From positions 1 to 28,693 of IMG/VR virus record IMGVR_UViG_3300049846_000816: a stretch of DNA of 28,693 nucleotides. One strand, written 5' to 3'. The notes under the pieces are model-generated. The model was not told the DNA's origin. It searched no databases and saw only the letters and a list, made by a program, of their open reading frames with translations. Shown piece by piece: positions 7,275-14,376 of the stretch; positions within the stretch are counted from its first letter, which is position 1, and each line of letters opens with the position of its first letter. A program made the translations under genes and the position numbers. This stretch comes from a virus.

Positions 7275-8008
7275 AGTTTCGGTTCCTTCTTCTTGAAGTC
7301 GTAGTCAGAGTGACGGAGGATGCGAGCGACGCGGGCTTGCACCAGCGCCTCGCCCTCGGTGCGCCCCTGCTTCTCGTAGAGGCGGACCACGGTGTTCCAC
7401 GTCGGGTCCTTCTCCAGTTCCTTGCGGGCCTTCACAGCGCCGATGCCGGGGCAGCCGGTATAGCCGTCCGTGGCATCACCTGTGAGCGTCTGCGTGAGGT
7501 GCCAGAGGTCCGCCTCTGCGGGCGTGATCTCGACCTCCTCTTCCATCTTCCCCTGCACGAACAGGTATCCGGGGACCGAGGCCATGTCCTTGTCGATGGA
7601 GCAGATGATCTTCTTGCCCTCGACGATCTTCGGGTGCGTCGCCCAAATACCGAGGACGTCGTCGCCCTCGAGGCCGGGCACGATCTTCGCGCCGTGCTTA
7701 TCGACCATGTAGTCGCGCAGCGGACCGAGCGTCAGCGGCTTGCGGACGTGTGCGCGGTTCGCCTTGTACGTCGGGAGGATCGTCTTGCGGAAGTTCGTCG
7801 GCGAGGACAGGGCGACCTTGTAGCGCGTCGTGTCGAAGCGATCCATGAGCGCCAGTATCCACCCGTCGATCATCTCCTGCCCTTCGCTTTCGTAGGCGTG
7901 AAGGGTCCAGTGGCCGTCGCCCCAGTGGACGGGATTCTCGGAGAGCGTCGCCGCCTTGTAGGCGAAGACGTCGCCGTCAATGAGTAACGTGGTCGGTGTC
8001 GTCGCCAT
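7250..8008 (-). CDS. 5'-3' exonuclease (T7 gp6-like, FEN/5'-nuclease family)
   Basis: Degrades host DNA, removes RNA primers and prepares ends for recombination. It has 252 residues (T7 gp6 is 300). Metal-binding motifs of the 5'-nuclease fold are present: LLIDGDVFAYKAA at residues 8-20, PGLEGDDVLGIWA near 105, CSIDKDMASVPG near 125, and GDATDGYTGCPGIGAVKARK near 175 (the helix-hairpin-helix region with G-D..D...G-..GIG...A). The ATG at 8008 has GGAG upstream. It overlaps a 38-codon gene before it and the DUF3310 gene after it. Position after the DNA polymerase matches T7. Confidence 0.93.
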   Translation of the reverse strand: MATTPTTLLIDGDVFAYKAATLSENPVHWGDGHWTLHAYESEGQEMIDGWILALMDRFDTTRYKVALSSPTNFRKTILPTYKANRAHVRKPLTLGPLRDYMVDKHGAKIVPGLEGDDVLGIWATHPKIVEGKKIICSIDKDMASVPGYLFVQGKMEEEVEITPAEADLWHLTQTLTGDATDGYTGCPGIGAVKARKELEKDPTWNTVVRLYEKQGRTEGEALVQARVARILRHSDYDFKKKEPKLWTPTQNL

Positions 8009-8093
8009 CGTCGGCGCTCTCCTCGGTTGGTTGGGGGATGCCGTACTTCCTCGCGAGGAACGCGGCCCATTCGCAGTAACTGTCGAAGTCCAT
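7977..8093 (-). CDS. Small acidic-tailed protein, 38 residues, unknown
   Basis: Short open frame MDFDSYCEWAAFLARKYGIP, then QPTEESADDGDDTDHVTH. It has an excellent Shine-Dalgarno (GAGGAGG, six bases before ATG) and lies in the gap between the HNH endonuclease and the exonuclease. Its last 32 bases overlap the exonuclease start in another frame, so ribosomes finishing it could re-start on the exonuclease. I do not recognise a family. Its main support is the ribosome binding site, the tight gene packing and the start of a plausible amphipathic helix. Confidence 0.55.
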   Translation of the reverse strand: MDFDSYCEWAAFLARKYGIPQPTEESADDGDDTDHVTH

Positions 8094-8104
8094 GCGCTGC
8101 CTCC

Positions 8105-8809
8105 TCACGTGGAGCGATTGAATCGCGAAGAAGGCACGAGTTGCTGATAAAAGCTCGCGACGCGTGCGATCTCGTCGGGCGTGGCGTTCTGCTTGATCAC
8201 GTTCGCACGAAACGACACCACGATTACGTTCCCTGGAACGTAGCCCAGCTCGGGAACGATGCGATCAATGGACGGGCTGTTCGGGCACACCGTTCCCTTA
8301 CCGAAGACAAGCGGAATACCCAGCACAGGACACAGCTCAGGGATGACCACGTCAGCGGCGGTTAGCGAAAAAGGTACTCCCTTCTTTCGCGCCCGCGACC
8401 TCGCGTCGAGAACCAGCTTGAGTTCTCTGTTGTTTTCCAACCACTCCCTTCTGTAGGCGAGGCGAGCCGCCCTGTTTTTTCGGTACGACTCCCTCCCCTT
8501 GGCGTTTCTTATCTCTTTATGCTTGGCGTGGTACTCTCGACGCCGCTGTAGATGGACCGCACGGTTGAGGCGATACTCAGACGACTTGCAGGCCTTGCAG
8601 TAGATGTAGAACCCGCCCTTTCGGTTGTTGTCCCTCGGGAACTGCGACAAGGGCTTTTCCTCGCCGCAACGCGTACACCGCTTCGCGTCAGTGGGTCTCG
8701 GCCCAATTGGCGCCGACGACGTAGTTGCCGGCGAGTGGACACCTGAATCCGTACCACTCCCCCGCTCGACGAATGGCGTCGGCGGCGGCTTGTCCGATGT
8801 ATTCTGCAT
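8105..8809 (-). CDS. HNH-type homing endonuclease, start unclear
   Basis: Free-standing endonuclease, probably a selfish element. N-terminal zinc-binding part CTRCGEEKPLSQFPRDNNRK, then YIYCKACKSSEYR (C-x2-C...C-x2-C), then a basic Arg/Lys-rich linker. The C-terminal nuclease part has CPVLGIPLVFGKG, PSIDRIVPELGYVPGNVIVV, and FRANVIKQNATPDEIARVASF, a pattern typical of phage HNH proteins. Downstream of the DNA polymerase stop (8688) there is no ATG, GTG or TTG before the first Cys pair. The first usable start in frame is the ATG at 8809, giving 234 residues and a 122-nt overlap with the polymerase gene. The AT-richer wording of this gene compared with its neighbours suggests recent arrival. 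Confidence 0.85.
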   Translation of the reverse strand: MQNTSDKPPPTPFVERGSGTDSGVHSPATTSSAPIGPRPTDAKRCTRCGEEKPLSQFPRDNNRKGGFYIYCKACKSSEYRLNRAVHLQRRREYHAKHKEIRNAKGRESYRKNRAARLAYRREWLENNRELKLVLDARSRARKKGVPFSLTAADVVIPELCPVLGIPLVFGKGTVCPNSPSIDRIVPELGYVPGNVIVVSFRANVIKQNATPDEIARVASFYQQLVPSSRFNRST

Positions 8810-10574
8810 GTTCGGGCTTGCTCTCGATCTGCCACTCGTCGTGGACGTTGGCGACGAACTCGTAGTCGCTCCCCGGGTGGAGGGATCGCTGCAAACGTTC
8901 GTCGAGGATGACCAGCGCTCGCTTCATCAAGATCGCGCCGGCCGACTGGAGCAGCGTGTTGAGCGCCGCGTGCTTGCTTCGGACGCGCAGCACCCGTCCG
9001 TCGAGGCCGTATAGGTAGCCTCGCTTCTCGACCGCGTCGTGCAGCGCCTCGATCAGCGCTTTCAACGCGGGTAGCCCGTTCAGGAATCGACGGCGCATCT
9101 TGCGGCCAAGGGCGCGAGCTTCCTCGCCGGCCTTGCCCATGATGGTGCCGAGCTTCTCGTCACCGGCGCCGTAGATGAAAGCGTAGAAGAACACCTTGGC
9201 GATGTCGCGCCCGGTCATCTCGGTGCCCGCGACGGGGTACTTCTTCTTCGGATCGAGACCGAGCGCACGCGCGTTGACGCTGTGCATGTCGGTGCCGGCG
9301 TCCTTGTTGCCGCTCAGCACGGTCTGGATGTACGCACCGCCGTCGTAGCGAGCCATGTAGGCAGCCAGGCAGCGAAGCTCCAGCGCGTCCGCGTCGCAGC
9401 CGACGAGGACGAACCACTTCCCCGCGATGAACAGGGCGCGACACTCCAAGCCGTAGGGCTTCTTGTTCGATGGCACCTGCGTCATGTTCGGCTGGCGGTG
9501 CGTCATGCGGCCGGTGAACGCGCCGTTGGTGACGACGAGCCCGTAGATGCGCCCGTTCTTCACCGCCTTGAGCCACGCCTCCTTGCCCTCAGCGAGCTGC
9601 CCGAGGCGCTTGGTGACCATCAGGTACTCGCTGAGCAGCTTGGCCTCGGGCCACGGCAGCGTCGCGAACGTCTTCTCGTCGACCTTCGGCTCGCCGCTGT
9701 CGGTGAACTCTGTCGGATTCCAGCCGTAGCGATCCTTCAGGCGATCGGCGATCATCTGCCGACTGCCCGGGTTGAACGCCTCGATGCGCCGCTTCTGGAA
9801 CGGGATGTTCTTGACATATCCGTACTTCGAGTTGGTCGCCTTCGGGATGATCGTGGTAACGATCTCGCGCGGAGGGAACGCGGCCTGTAGCTTGTCCTCC
9901 AGCTCCAGCTTGTGCGCGACCAGCTTGGCGTGCAGCTTGTACGCCGCCGCCTCGTCGAAGGCGAAGCCTCGATCCATCTGGCGGTTCACGATGCTGGCGA
10001 CGGCGTGTTCGAGGGAGACGCAGTCGCCGCGCCACGGGCGCTTGGGGTTCAGCCAGATGCGCATGAAGCGATCGAACAGCGCCGTCAGTGTGTCGACGTC
10101 CTGCTCGCAATACGCCTGCATCTCGGGGCGCCATTCGGACCACGGATCGACGCCGTGCTCCTTGCACCACGTCGTGTATTCGCCCTTGTGGACGCCGAGG
10201 CGGTGGCCCCAGCTCTCCAGCGAGTGGCGGCCCATGAACTGGCCGGGCAACTTGCCCTTCTTCTGGAGGTCGAAGTCGAGCTGCTTCTTGATGTCGGGGA
10301 AGATCAGCCGCGAGAGGATCAGCGTGTCGATCAGGATGCCGACCGGGTTGTACCACGGATAGACCTTCTTGATCGCCGGGTCGTCGAAGCGCTGGCCGTT
10401 GTGGGCGATACGCACCGGCGCACGTTCAAGCTGGCGCACGCCCTCGGCGATGTTCCCGGCCTTCGCCGAGTAGGACCACTGGACGCCGCTGTCGATGTCT
10501 CGGATCACCAGCGAGTGGATGACCGTGAGCACGTCGAGGAACCCATTGGTCTCGATGTCGTATGCTAGGCGCAC
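8688..10574 (-). CDS. DNA polymerase, family A (T7 gp5-like)
   Basis: Replicative polymerase with proofreading. 628 residues (T7 gp5 is 704). 3'-5' exonuclease motifs: AYDIETNG (D6, E8), AHNGQRFDDP (D64/D65), YCEQDVDTL (D159). Polymerase motif A GCDADALELR (D394), motif B RDIAKVFFYAFIYGAG (R456, K460, Y464), motif C NVHDEWQ (H578, D579, E580). Y464 is the position equivalent to T7 Y526. The C-terminus YGFRCPLAGNYVVGANWAETH is complete, so the adjoining HNH gene has not truncated it. Start is GTG at 10574 with AGGAG six bases upstream. It lies between the GNAT gene and the HNH gene. Confidence 0.97.
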   Translation of the reverse strand: MRLAYDIETNGFLDVLTVIHSLVIRDIDSGVQWSYSAKAGNIAEGVRQLERAPVRIAHNGQRFDDPAIKKVYPWYNPVGILIDTLILSRLIFPDIKKQLDFDLQKKGKLPGQFMGRHSLESWGHRLGVHKGEYTTWCKEHGVDPWSEWRPEMQAYCEQDVDTLTALFDRFMRIWLNPKRPWRGDCVSLEHAVASIVNRQMDRGFAFDEAAAYKLHAKLVAHKLELEDKLQAAFPPREIVTTIIPKATNSKYGYVKNIPFQKRRIEAFNPGSRQMIADRLKDRYGWNPTEFTDSGEPKVDEKTFATLPWPEAKLLSEYLMVTKRLGQLAEGKEAWLKAVKNGRIYGLVVTNGAFTGRMTHRQPNMTQVPSNKKPYGLECRALFIAGKWFVLVGCDADALELRCLAAYMARYDGGAYIQTVLSGNKDAGTDMHSVNARALGLDPKKKYPVAGTEMTGRDIAKVFFYAFIYGAGDEKLGTIMGKAGEEARALGRKMRRRFLNGLPALKALIEALHDAVEKRGYLYGLDGRVLRVRSKHAALNTLLQSAGAILMKRALVILDERLQRSLHPGSDYEFVANVHDEWQIESKPEHAEYIGQAAADAIRRAGEWYGFRCPLAGNYVVGANWAETH

Positions 10575-10602
10575 GCTGCGCTCCTCTCATGGAGGGTTGT
10601 GG

Positions 10603-11073
10603 TTAGGGGGCGGGAACGAACTTCTTGCCGCGCTTGCGCAGCAGGAGCTTCCGCCAGTGGACGAAGCCCTTGTACTCGCCTGTTGTGGCCTTGAAGCCGC
10701 AGGCGATCAGGCTGTTCATCGACGCCGCGTTCGACGGCGACGTGTAAGTGGTAGCGACGGCGAGGCCCGCCTTGCGGATAGCCTCGCATCGCGCGTTGAT
10801 CATCAGCTTCTGGAAGCCGCGACCGCGTGCGCTATGCAGCACCCCGGCCTTGGCGAGGAAGCCGACGCGGGCGCCGTCTTCGCCAACCTCCTGCGGGTAC
10901 CAGCCGCAGAACGCGACAGGGACGCCGTCCAGCTCCAGCAGGAACCATTCGGAGTCCTTCGTCGCGAGCGGCGCTGGCGAGTCTTCAGGGAAGCACTCGG
11001 CGTCGAGCCAGCGAACCCAGCGGAGCGCGTCGGGAGATAGCGCCCGCTTGAGATGGAAGTTCTCTCCAGTCAT
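10603..11073 (-). CDS. GNAT-family N-acetyltransferase
   Basis: 156 residues. The acetyl-CoA binding motif is VLHSARGRGFQKLMINARCE (motif A, R-x-x-G-x-G/A type: ARGRGF, residues about 85-95). It is followed by TYTSPSNAASMNSLIACGFK, the usual N-x-x-S-x-x-x-x-x-x-G-F motif B. The substrate cannot be inferred. It overlaps the preceding small gene by ATGA, so it belongs to the same transcript as the primase-helicase. A GNAT between helicase and polymerase is not part of the T7 core; a role in modifying a host protein or a toxin is speculative. Confidence 0.85.
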   Translation of the reverse strand: MTGENFHLKRALSPDALRWVRWLDAECFPEDSPAPLATKDSEWFLLELDGVPVAFCGWYPQEVGEDGARVGFLAKAGVLHSARGRGFQKLMINARCEAIRKAGLAVATTYTSPSNAASMNSLIACGFKATTGEYKGFVHWRKLLLRKRGKKFVPAP

Positions 11074-11291
11074 GGCACGGGCATCTCGGAGAGGATGTAG
11101 ACGTAGACCTTGACCACCTCGCCGTTGTTATATCTGGCGGCCACGGTCGCGTCGCCGACGCGCGTGAACAGGCGGGCGGTCCTGAACGCGGTCGCGTCCG
11201 ACGCGTGCGAGCCGCGACTGTAGTCGAACCGACGGGACCCGACATAACCGTTCGGAGTCTTCACGGCGTACCGGACGTGTGCGTTGCTCAT
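11070..11291 (-). CDS. Hypothetical protein, 73 residues
   Basis: Starts MSNAHVRYAVKTPNGYVGSR and ends EVVKVYVYILSEMPVP. Alternating hydrophobic residues suggest a small beta-rich protein. Its ATG overlaps the stop of the preceding gene (ATGA at 11291-11288), and its own stop overlaps the GNAT start in the same way, which supports all three as one translated chain. No family recognised. Confidence 0.7.
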   Translation of the reverse strand: MSNAHVRYAVKTPNGYVGSRRFDYSRGSHASDATAFRTARLFTRVGDATVAARYNNGEVVKVYVYILSEMPVP

Positions 11292-11473
11292 GCGGTCCTC
11301 CACTTCAGCGTGATCGCGCCGCACTCGAAGGCGGCGGCGAGCTGCGGCGTGAGGCGCCCCTTGTCAAGGAGAGCGAACAGCGCGACGAGACGCCGGACGT
11401 CGTTCGCGGTGATCAGCTCACCCTTGAAGTACACCGCGACGTAGGCGTTCTCGTCAGAAGTCTTGTCCATCAT
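11288..11473 (-). CDS. Hypothetical protein, 61 residues
   Basis: Sequence MMDKTSDENAYVAVYFKGEL, then ITANDVRRLVALFALLDKGR, then LTPQLAAAFECGAITLKWRTA. Two adjacent ATG codons (11473, 11470) follow GGAG; a GTG at 11482 is also possible. The 5' end overlaps the primase-helicase gene by 20 nt. Predicted alpha/beta with a strongly amphipathic central helix. Function unknown. It sits in the helicase-GNAT-polymerase transcript. Confidence 0.7.
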   Translation of the reverse strand: MMDKTSDENAYVAVYFKGELITANDVRRLVALFALLDKGRLTPQLAAAFECGAITLKWRTA

Positions 11474-13097
11474 CGACTCCACCGGTGGAGGGGTTGGGGC
11501 AAACGTCTGGCGCCTCCGTCTCGAACAGCCGCGTGCTGTCCTCGTCGTAGCCCAGGTAGATCACCTTGCCGGTGGCCCGGCCGGTGTAGCGGTCCTTGAG
11601 TACGCGGAAGACCGTGGTCTTCGCGACGCGCTCGTCGTCGGCCTGCTGATCGCGCTCCAGACCGAACATGTAGTGGCACCAGAAGCCGATGGCGCGGGCG
11701 CCCTTGAAGTGGCGGATCATGACGCGCCCTCCTTCCTCGTGCGACTTACCCTCGGGGGTCGCAAGATGGGAGACGAGGATGATCATGATGTCCAGCTCTT
11801 TCACCAGCCCGCCCATCTCGGCCATAATGGCCTCAAGGACTTCGCGCTCACTGCCGCCGTCTTCGCCGCCTGTGGCCAGCGCCGTCAGGTGGTCGAGATA
11901 GAAGATGCGGACGCCGTGGGCCTTGTTCAGGAAGCGGATGCGAGCTTGGATGTTCGACCAGTCGGCGGAACCGAAGTGGTTGAACAGGTACAGCGGCAGC
12001 GCTTCGAGCTTACCCCACGCGTCCATGAGCTGGGCTTCCGTCCACCCCGCGTCGGGGATATGGAACGGCTTGCCGGCGTGCTTGCCCGCGAGGCGGCGCC
12101 CGGTCTCGACCGGCTGCTGCTCAAGGAAGAACACGCCGACTGGCTGGTTCAGCGTCACGAGGTCGTACTCGATCTGCTGGAGAAGGAAGTCGGTCTTACC
12201 GACGCCGGTGCCGGCGCCGACCGCGTAGATTTCGCCGAAGCGCCGCCCGTAGGTGTGCGCATCGAGCGTCGGCGACCACCACGCGAGGCCGCGCTGGATC
12301 GGCTTGAGCACCTCGTCGCGGATGTCTGACGGGGTGACGATGCCGTCGGGGCGGAACGCCTTGGCACCCCACATCGCGTCGATGACCTCGCCGCCTCGCC
12401 CGGCCTGCAGCATTTCGCTGGGGTCCTTGAGCGGTAGCGTGGCGATCTTCGCTTTGCCCATCGGCAGAACCTCGGCGCACGCCTGCGCGGCGGCCCGGCC
12501 TGGCTCGTCGTTGTCGAACATGAAGATGACTTCGTCGAACTTCATGAGCCATTCGAGCTGCGCGGCGACCGCCTTCGCGGCGCCCTGCGCACCGTTCGGC
12601 ACGGACACGACGGGCCATTTGTTGCCCTGCAGTTGCGACACGGTGAGCGCGTCGATCTCGCCCTCGGTGACGACGACCTTCTTCCCGCCGTCACGCCACA
12701 GCCACTGGCCGTAGAGCCCGGCGGACTTGAGATCACCGCGCACCGAGAAGGTCTTGTCAGGGTAGCGCACCTTCTGCGCCACGGGGTTGCCGGCAGCGTC
12801 ACGATAGGTGGCCACCTGCACCGGCTTGCCGCTGTGCGTGCTGGTGAAGTAGCCCCAATGCTTGCACGTGTCCTCGGTCAGCTTACGCTTGGTGAGGGCA
12901 GTGAAGTCGCCGATAGGCAGTAGGTCCTTGCTGGCCACGCGGCGCTCCTGTCGTTGGGGATGTTGGTCGGTTCCGGGTTCGTAGTGACCGCAGCCGAAGC
13001 AGTGGCCGTGGCCGTCGCTGTAGCGCCCGAGGTTGTCCCGGGAGCCGCACGCGGGGCACGGCTCCTTGCGCAGAAATACGCTCTCGCTATCAGTCAT
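11454..13097 (-). CDS. DNA primase-helicase (T7 gp4-like)
   Basis: Bifunctional replication protein that unwinds DNA and makes RNA primers. 547 residues (T7 gp4A is 566). Zinc-binding domain C14-x2-C17 and C33-x2-C36. TOPRIM primase core VVVTEGEIDALT (E145) and MFDNDEPGR (D195, D197). RecA-like helicase with Walker A GAGTGVGKT (294-302), Walker B RIFYLDHL (D402), ILVSHLATPEG (H4-like, around 440-450), and a C-terminal helicase segment up to KVIYLGYDEDS. The extreme C-terminus is acidic and ends in Phe (DDGQDF), like the T7 gp4 tail that contacts the polymerase. Its first 8 nt overlap the nucleotidyltransferase gene. Confidence 0.97.
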   Translation of the reverse strand: MTDSESVFLRKEPCPACGSRDNLGRYSDGHGHCFGCGHYEPGTDQHPQRQERRVASKDLLPIGDFTALTKRKLTEDTCKHWGYFTSTHSGKPVQVATYRDAAGNPVAQKVRYPDKTFSVRGDLKSAGLYGQWLWRDGGKKVVVTEGEIDALTVSQLQGNKWPVVSVPNGAQGAAKAVAAQLEWLMKFDEVIFMFDNDEPGRAAAQACAEVLPMGKAKIATLPLKDPSEMLQAGRGGEVIDAMWGAKAFRPDGIVTPSDIRDEVLKPIQRGLAWWSPTLDAHTYGRRFGEIYAVGAGTGVGKTDFLLQQIEYDLVTLNQPVGVFFLEQQPVETGRRLAGKHAGKPFHIPDAGWTEAQLMDAWGKLEALPLYLFNHFGSADWSNIQARIRFLNKAHGVRIFYLDHLTALATGGEDGGSEREVLEAIMAEMGGLVKELDIMIILVSHLATPEGKSHEEGGRVMIRHFKGARAIGFWCHYMFGLERDQQADDERVAKTTVFRVLKDRYTGRATGKVIYLGYDEDSTRLFETEAPDVCPNPSTGGVDDGQDF

Positions 13098-13719
13098 CGG
13101 CCGGGATCACCGGCTCGTGTGGGCCGATCTTCCAGCCGGGGTACTTCTCGGCGATGCGATCGACGCGTGCCAGCGACTGCTCGCGCTGGCGGTCGGTCTG
13201 CGGGTTGGCGATGCGGATGCGACAATCCATCATATCCAGCGAGGCGTCCGTCGCGAACAGCACGCGGCGCCCGTTGTGGGCGATCTTGCAGATGCCGATG
13301 TCGAAGCGGTCGAGCTGTTCAAGCATGAACGCCTGATCGCCCTCGCTGCCGGCGCAGACGATGATCTGCACAGGGGGACATCCGCAGAACATCCCGCAGA
13401 CGTCTTGGTTCTGACACAGGCCGGGGCCTTGGAGCACCGCCGCGAGGCCGGGCGTCTGGTTCTCGTACTCAGCGAACTGCGCGTCCAGCTTCTCGAAGTG
13501 CATGCTGGTGGCGGCGCGTAGAGACGAGACCAGGCTGTCCACGTCGTTGCGCGTGCGGACGAAGATGTCGACGTCCTTAACCGTCGCGCCGAGATAGTGA
13601 TCGCGAAGGGCGCCGCCGCCGATGATCGCCTCGGGACATACGGTCTGTACCTTGCGGAGCGCATCCAGCCACGCCTGAGGCAGCGGCGCAGCAAGACGAG
13701 CGGAGGGAACATTGCTCAT
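13090..13719 (-). CDS. Nucleotidyltransferase-fold protein (pol-beta superfamily)
   Basis: 209 residues from ATG 13719 (AGGA nine bases upstream; ATG 13725 is too close to it). The diagnostic segment is IIGGGALRDHYLGATVKDVD, then IFVR: GG-x-(L)-R-D ... K-D-V-D-I-F, the active-site signature of pol-beta-type nucleotidyltransferases in the poly(A)/CCA-adding branch. The two Asp residues of KDVDIF would bind metal. A Cys-rich stretch follows (GLCQNQDVCGMFCGCPP). The domain is smaller than a full CCA-adding enzyme, with no obvious RNA-binding C-terminal half. The substrate may be a tRNA end, protein or nucleotide; unknown. It is the first gene after a terminator and is coupled to primase-helicase. 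Confidence 0.8.
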   Translation of the reverse strand: MSNVPSARLAAPLPQAWLDALRKVQTVCPEAIIGGGALRDHYLGATVKDVDIFVRTRNDVDSLVSSLRAATSMHFEKLDAQFAEYENQTPGLAAVLQGPGLCQNQDVCGMFCGCPPVQIIVCAGSEGDQAFMLEQLDRFDIGICKIAHNGRRVLFATDASLDMMDCRIRIANPQTDRQREQSLARVDRIAEKYPGWKIGPHEPVIPADD

Positions 13720-13742
13720 GCACATGGTTCCTCGCGTGTGAG

Positions 13743-13778
13743 AAAAAACAGGCGGCGCCTTTTGAGGGGCACCGCCTG
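13743..13778 (-). terminator. Intrinsic terminator after the HTH gene
   Basis: Minus strand: 11-position stem with one mismatch (plus 13749-13759 with 13768-13778, core CAGGCGG / CCGCCTG), then TTTTTT. It stands 27 nt after the stop of the HTH gene and just before the replication genes, so these need readthrough or another promoter. Confidence 0.9.
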
Positions 13779-13804
13779 CGAGGGAGGGAGGAGATACGTC
13801 TTGT

Positions 13805-14113
13805 TCAGATCACCACGTGCGCCTTGTCGTCGCGCAGGAAGTAGCGGACGTAGCGCTGCCCGGTGTGGTCCTTGCTGTAGACCGACTCGATGCCGAAGCC
13901 GTCGGCGCGAAGCTCGGCGATGCGCTTGGTCAGCGATCGGCAGCGGTACATCGCGGCGGCCTCGACGCCCGAGATGTCGCCCACGGCGCGGAGATGGCCG
14001 AGAATCTTGACGGTCTGCGGGCAGAAGCGCGAGCTGGCCGAGACGGGCTTGGGGGCCTCGCGCGGCGGCAGGGTGAACATGACGTCGGAGTTTGGGGCGA
14101 CGTAGAGAATCAT
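13805..14113 (-). CDS. Small helix-turn-helix DNA-binding protein
   Basis: 102 residues. A winged-helix-type DNA-binding segment spans about 33-92: VKILGHLRAVGDISGVEAAA, then MYRCRSLTKRIAELRADGFG, then IESVYSKDHTGQRYVRYFL. This matches the small phage HTH proteins with G.(I/L)...EA.....C..L..RI.ELR..G..I. Strong Shine-Dalgarno AAAGGA. It has its own phage promoter (14169-14186) 55 nt upstream and a terminator 27 nt downstream, so it forms an independent unit likely to be transcribed heavily once the phage polymerase is made. Target unknown; a regulator of the middle-to-late switch or a host-takeover protein would fit (inference). Confidence 0.75.
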   Translation of the reverse strand: MILYVAPNSDVMFTLPPREAPKPVSASSRFCPQTVKILGHLRAVGDISGVEAAAMYRCRSLTKRIAELRADGFGIESVYSKDHTGQRYVRYFLRDDKAHVVI

Positions 14114-14168
14114 GCTGTGTGTTCCTTTCCCGAAGTGGGATGCTAAGAAGCTGGAAACGGTGGTTAGG

Positions 14169-14186
14169 CGTTAGTGCAACCTAATC
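14169..14186 (-). promoter_or_regulatory. Phage RNA polymerase promoter, HTH / replication unit
   Basis: Minus-strand GATTAGGTTGCACTAACG: identical to the consensus except for the first base. +1 is expected at the last G (14169). An 11-bp hairpin abuts it upstream (14185-14212). Confidence 0.92.
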
Positions 14187-14212
14187 CCCCGCCGGTGGCG
14201 TCCGACGGGGGA
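14185..14212 (-). terminator. Strong hairpin abutting promoter (possible terminator without T-tract)
   Basis: Minus strand: 11-bp stem TCCCCCGTCGG / CCGGCGGGGGA (one G-T pair) with a 6-nt loop. It is followed at once by the promoter sequence TTAGGTTGC rather than a T-tract. It may slow incoming polymerase or protect a 3' end; as a terminator it is only plausible. Confidence 0.5.
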
Positions 14213-14221
14213 TGCTGGAGG

Positions 14222-14374
14222 TCATCTCCAGTGGTCGAAGAAGATGCGAAGGCCGGCGAACACAAGGAACGCCGAGGCTCCGAAGGACAAGAGGCCGCCG
14301 ATGATGCGCCACGTCACCAGCTCGTAGCCGGCCGCCGGCGCCTTGGTGTCGGGCGCGGGGGACAGTAACACCAT
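14222..14374 (-). CDS. Small single-TM membrane protein, 50 residues
   Basis: MVLLSPAPDTKAPAAGYELV, then TWRIIGGLLSFGASAFLVFA, then GLRIFFDHWR. One clear transmembrane segment at about 23-45, with a short positive C-terminal end. Its Shine-Dalgarno AGGAGG overlaps the stop codon of the amidase gene, six bases before the ATG, so it is translated with the amidase. Position next to the amidase suggests a lysis accessory (antiholin- or pinholin-like), but this is inference only. Confidence 0.7.
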   Translation of the reverse strand: MVLLSPAPDTKAPAAGYELVTWRIIGGLLSFGASAFLVFAGLRIFFDHWR

Positions 14375-14376
14375 AA

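Noticed and set aside
8105-10574. DNA polymerase split by an intron or by the HNH element
   Set aside because: The polymerase reads through all motifs to a normal C-terminus in one frame; the HNH gene follows it and does not interrupt it.
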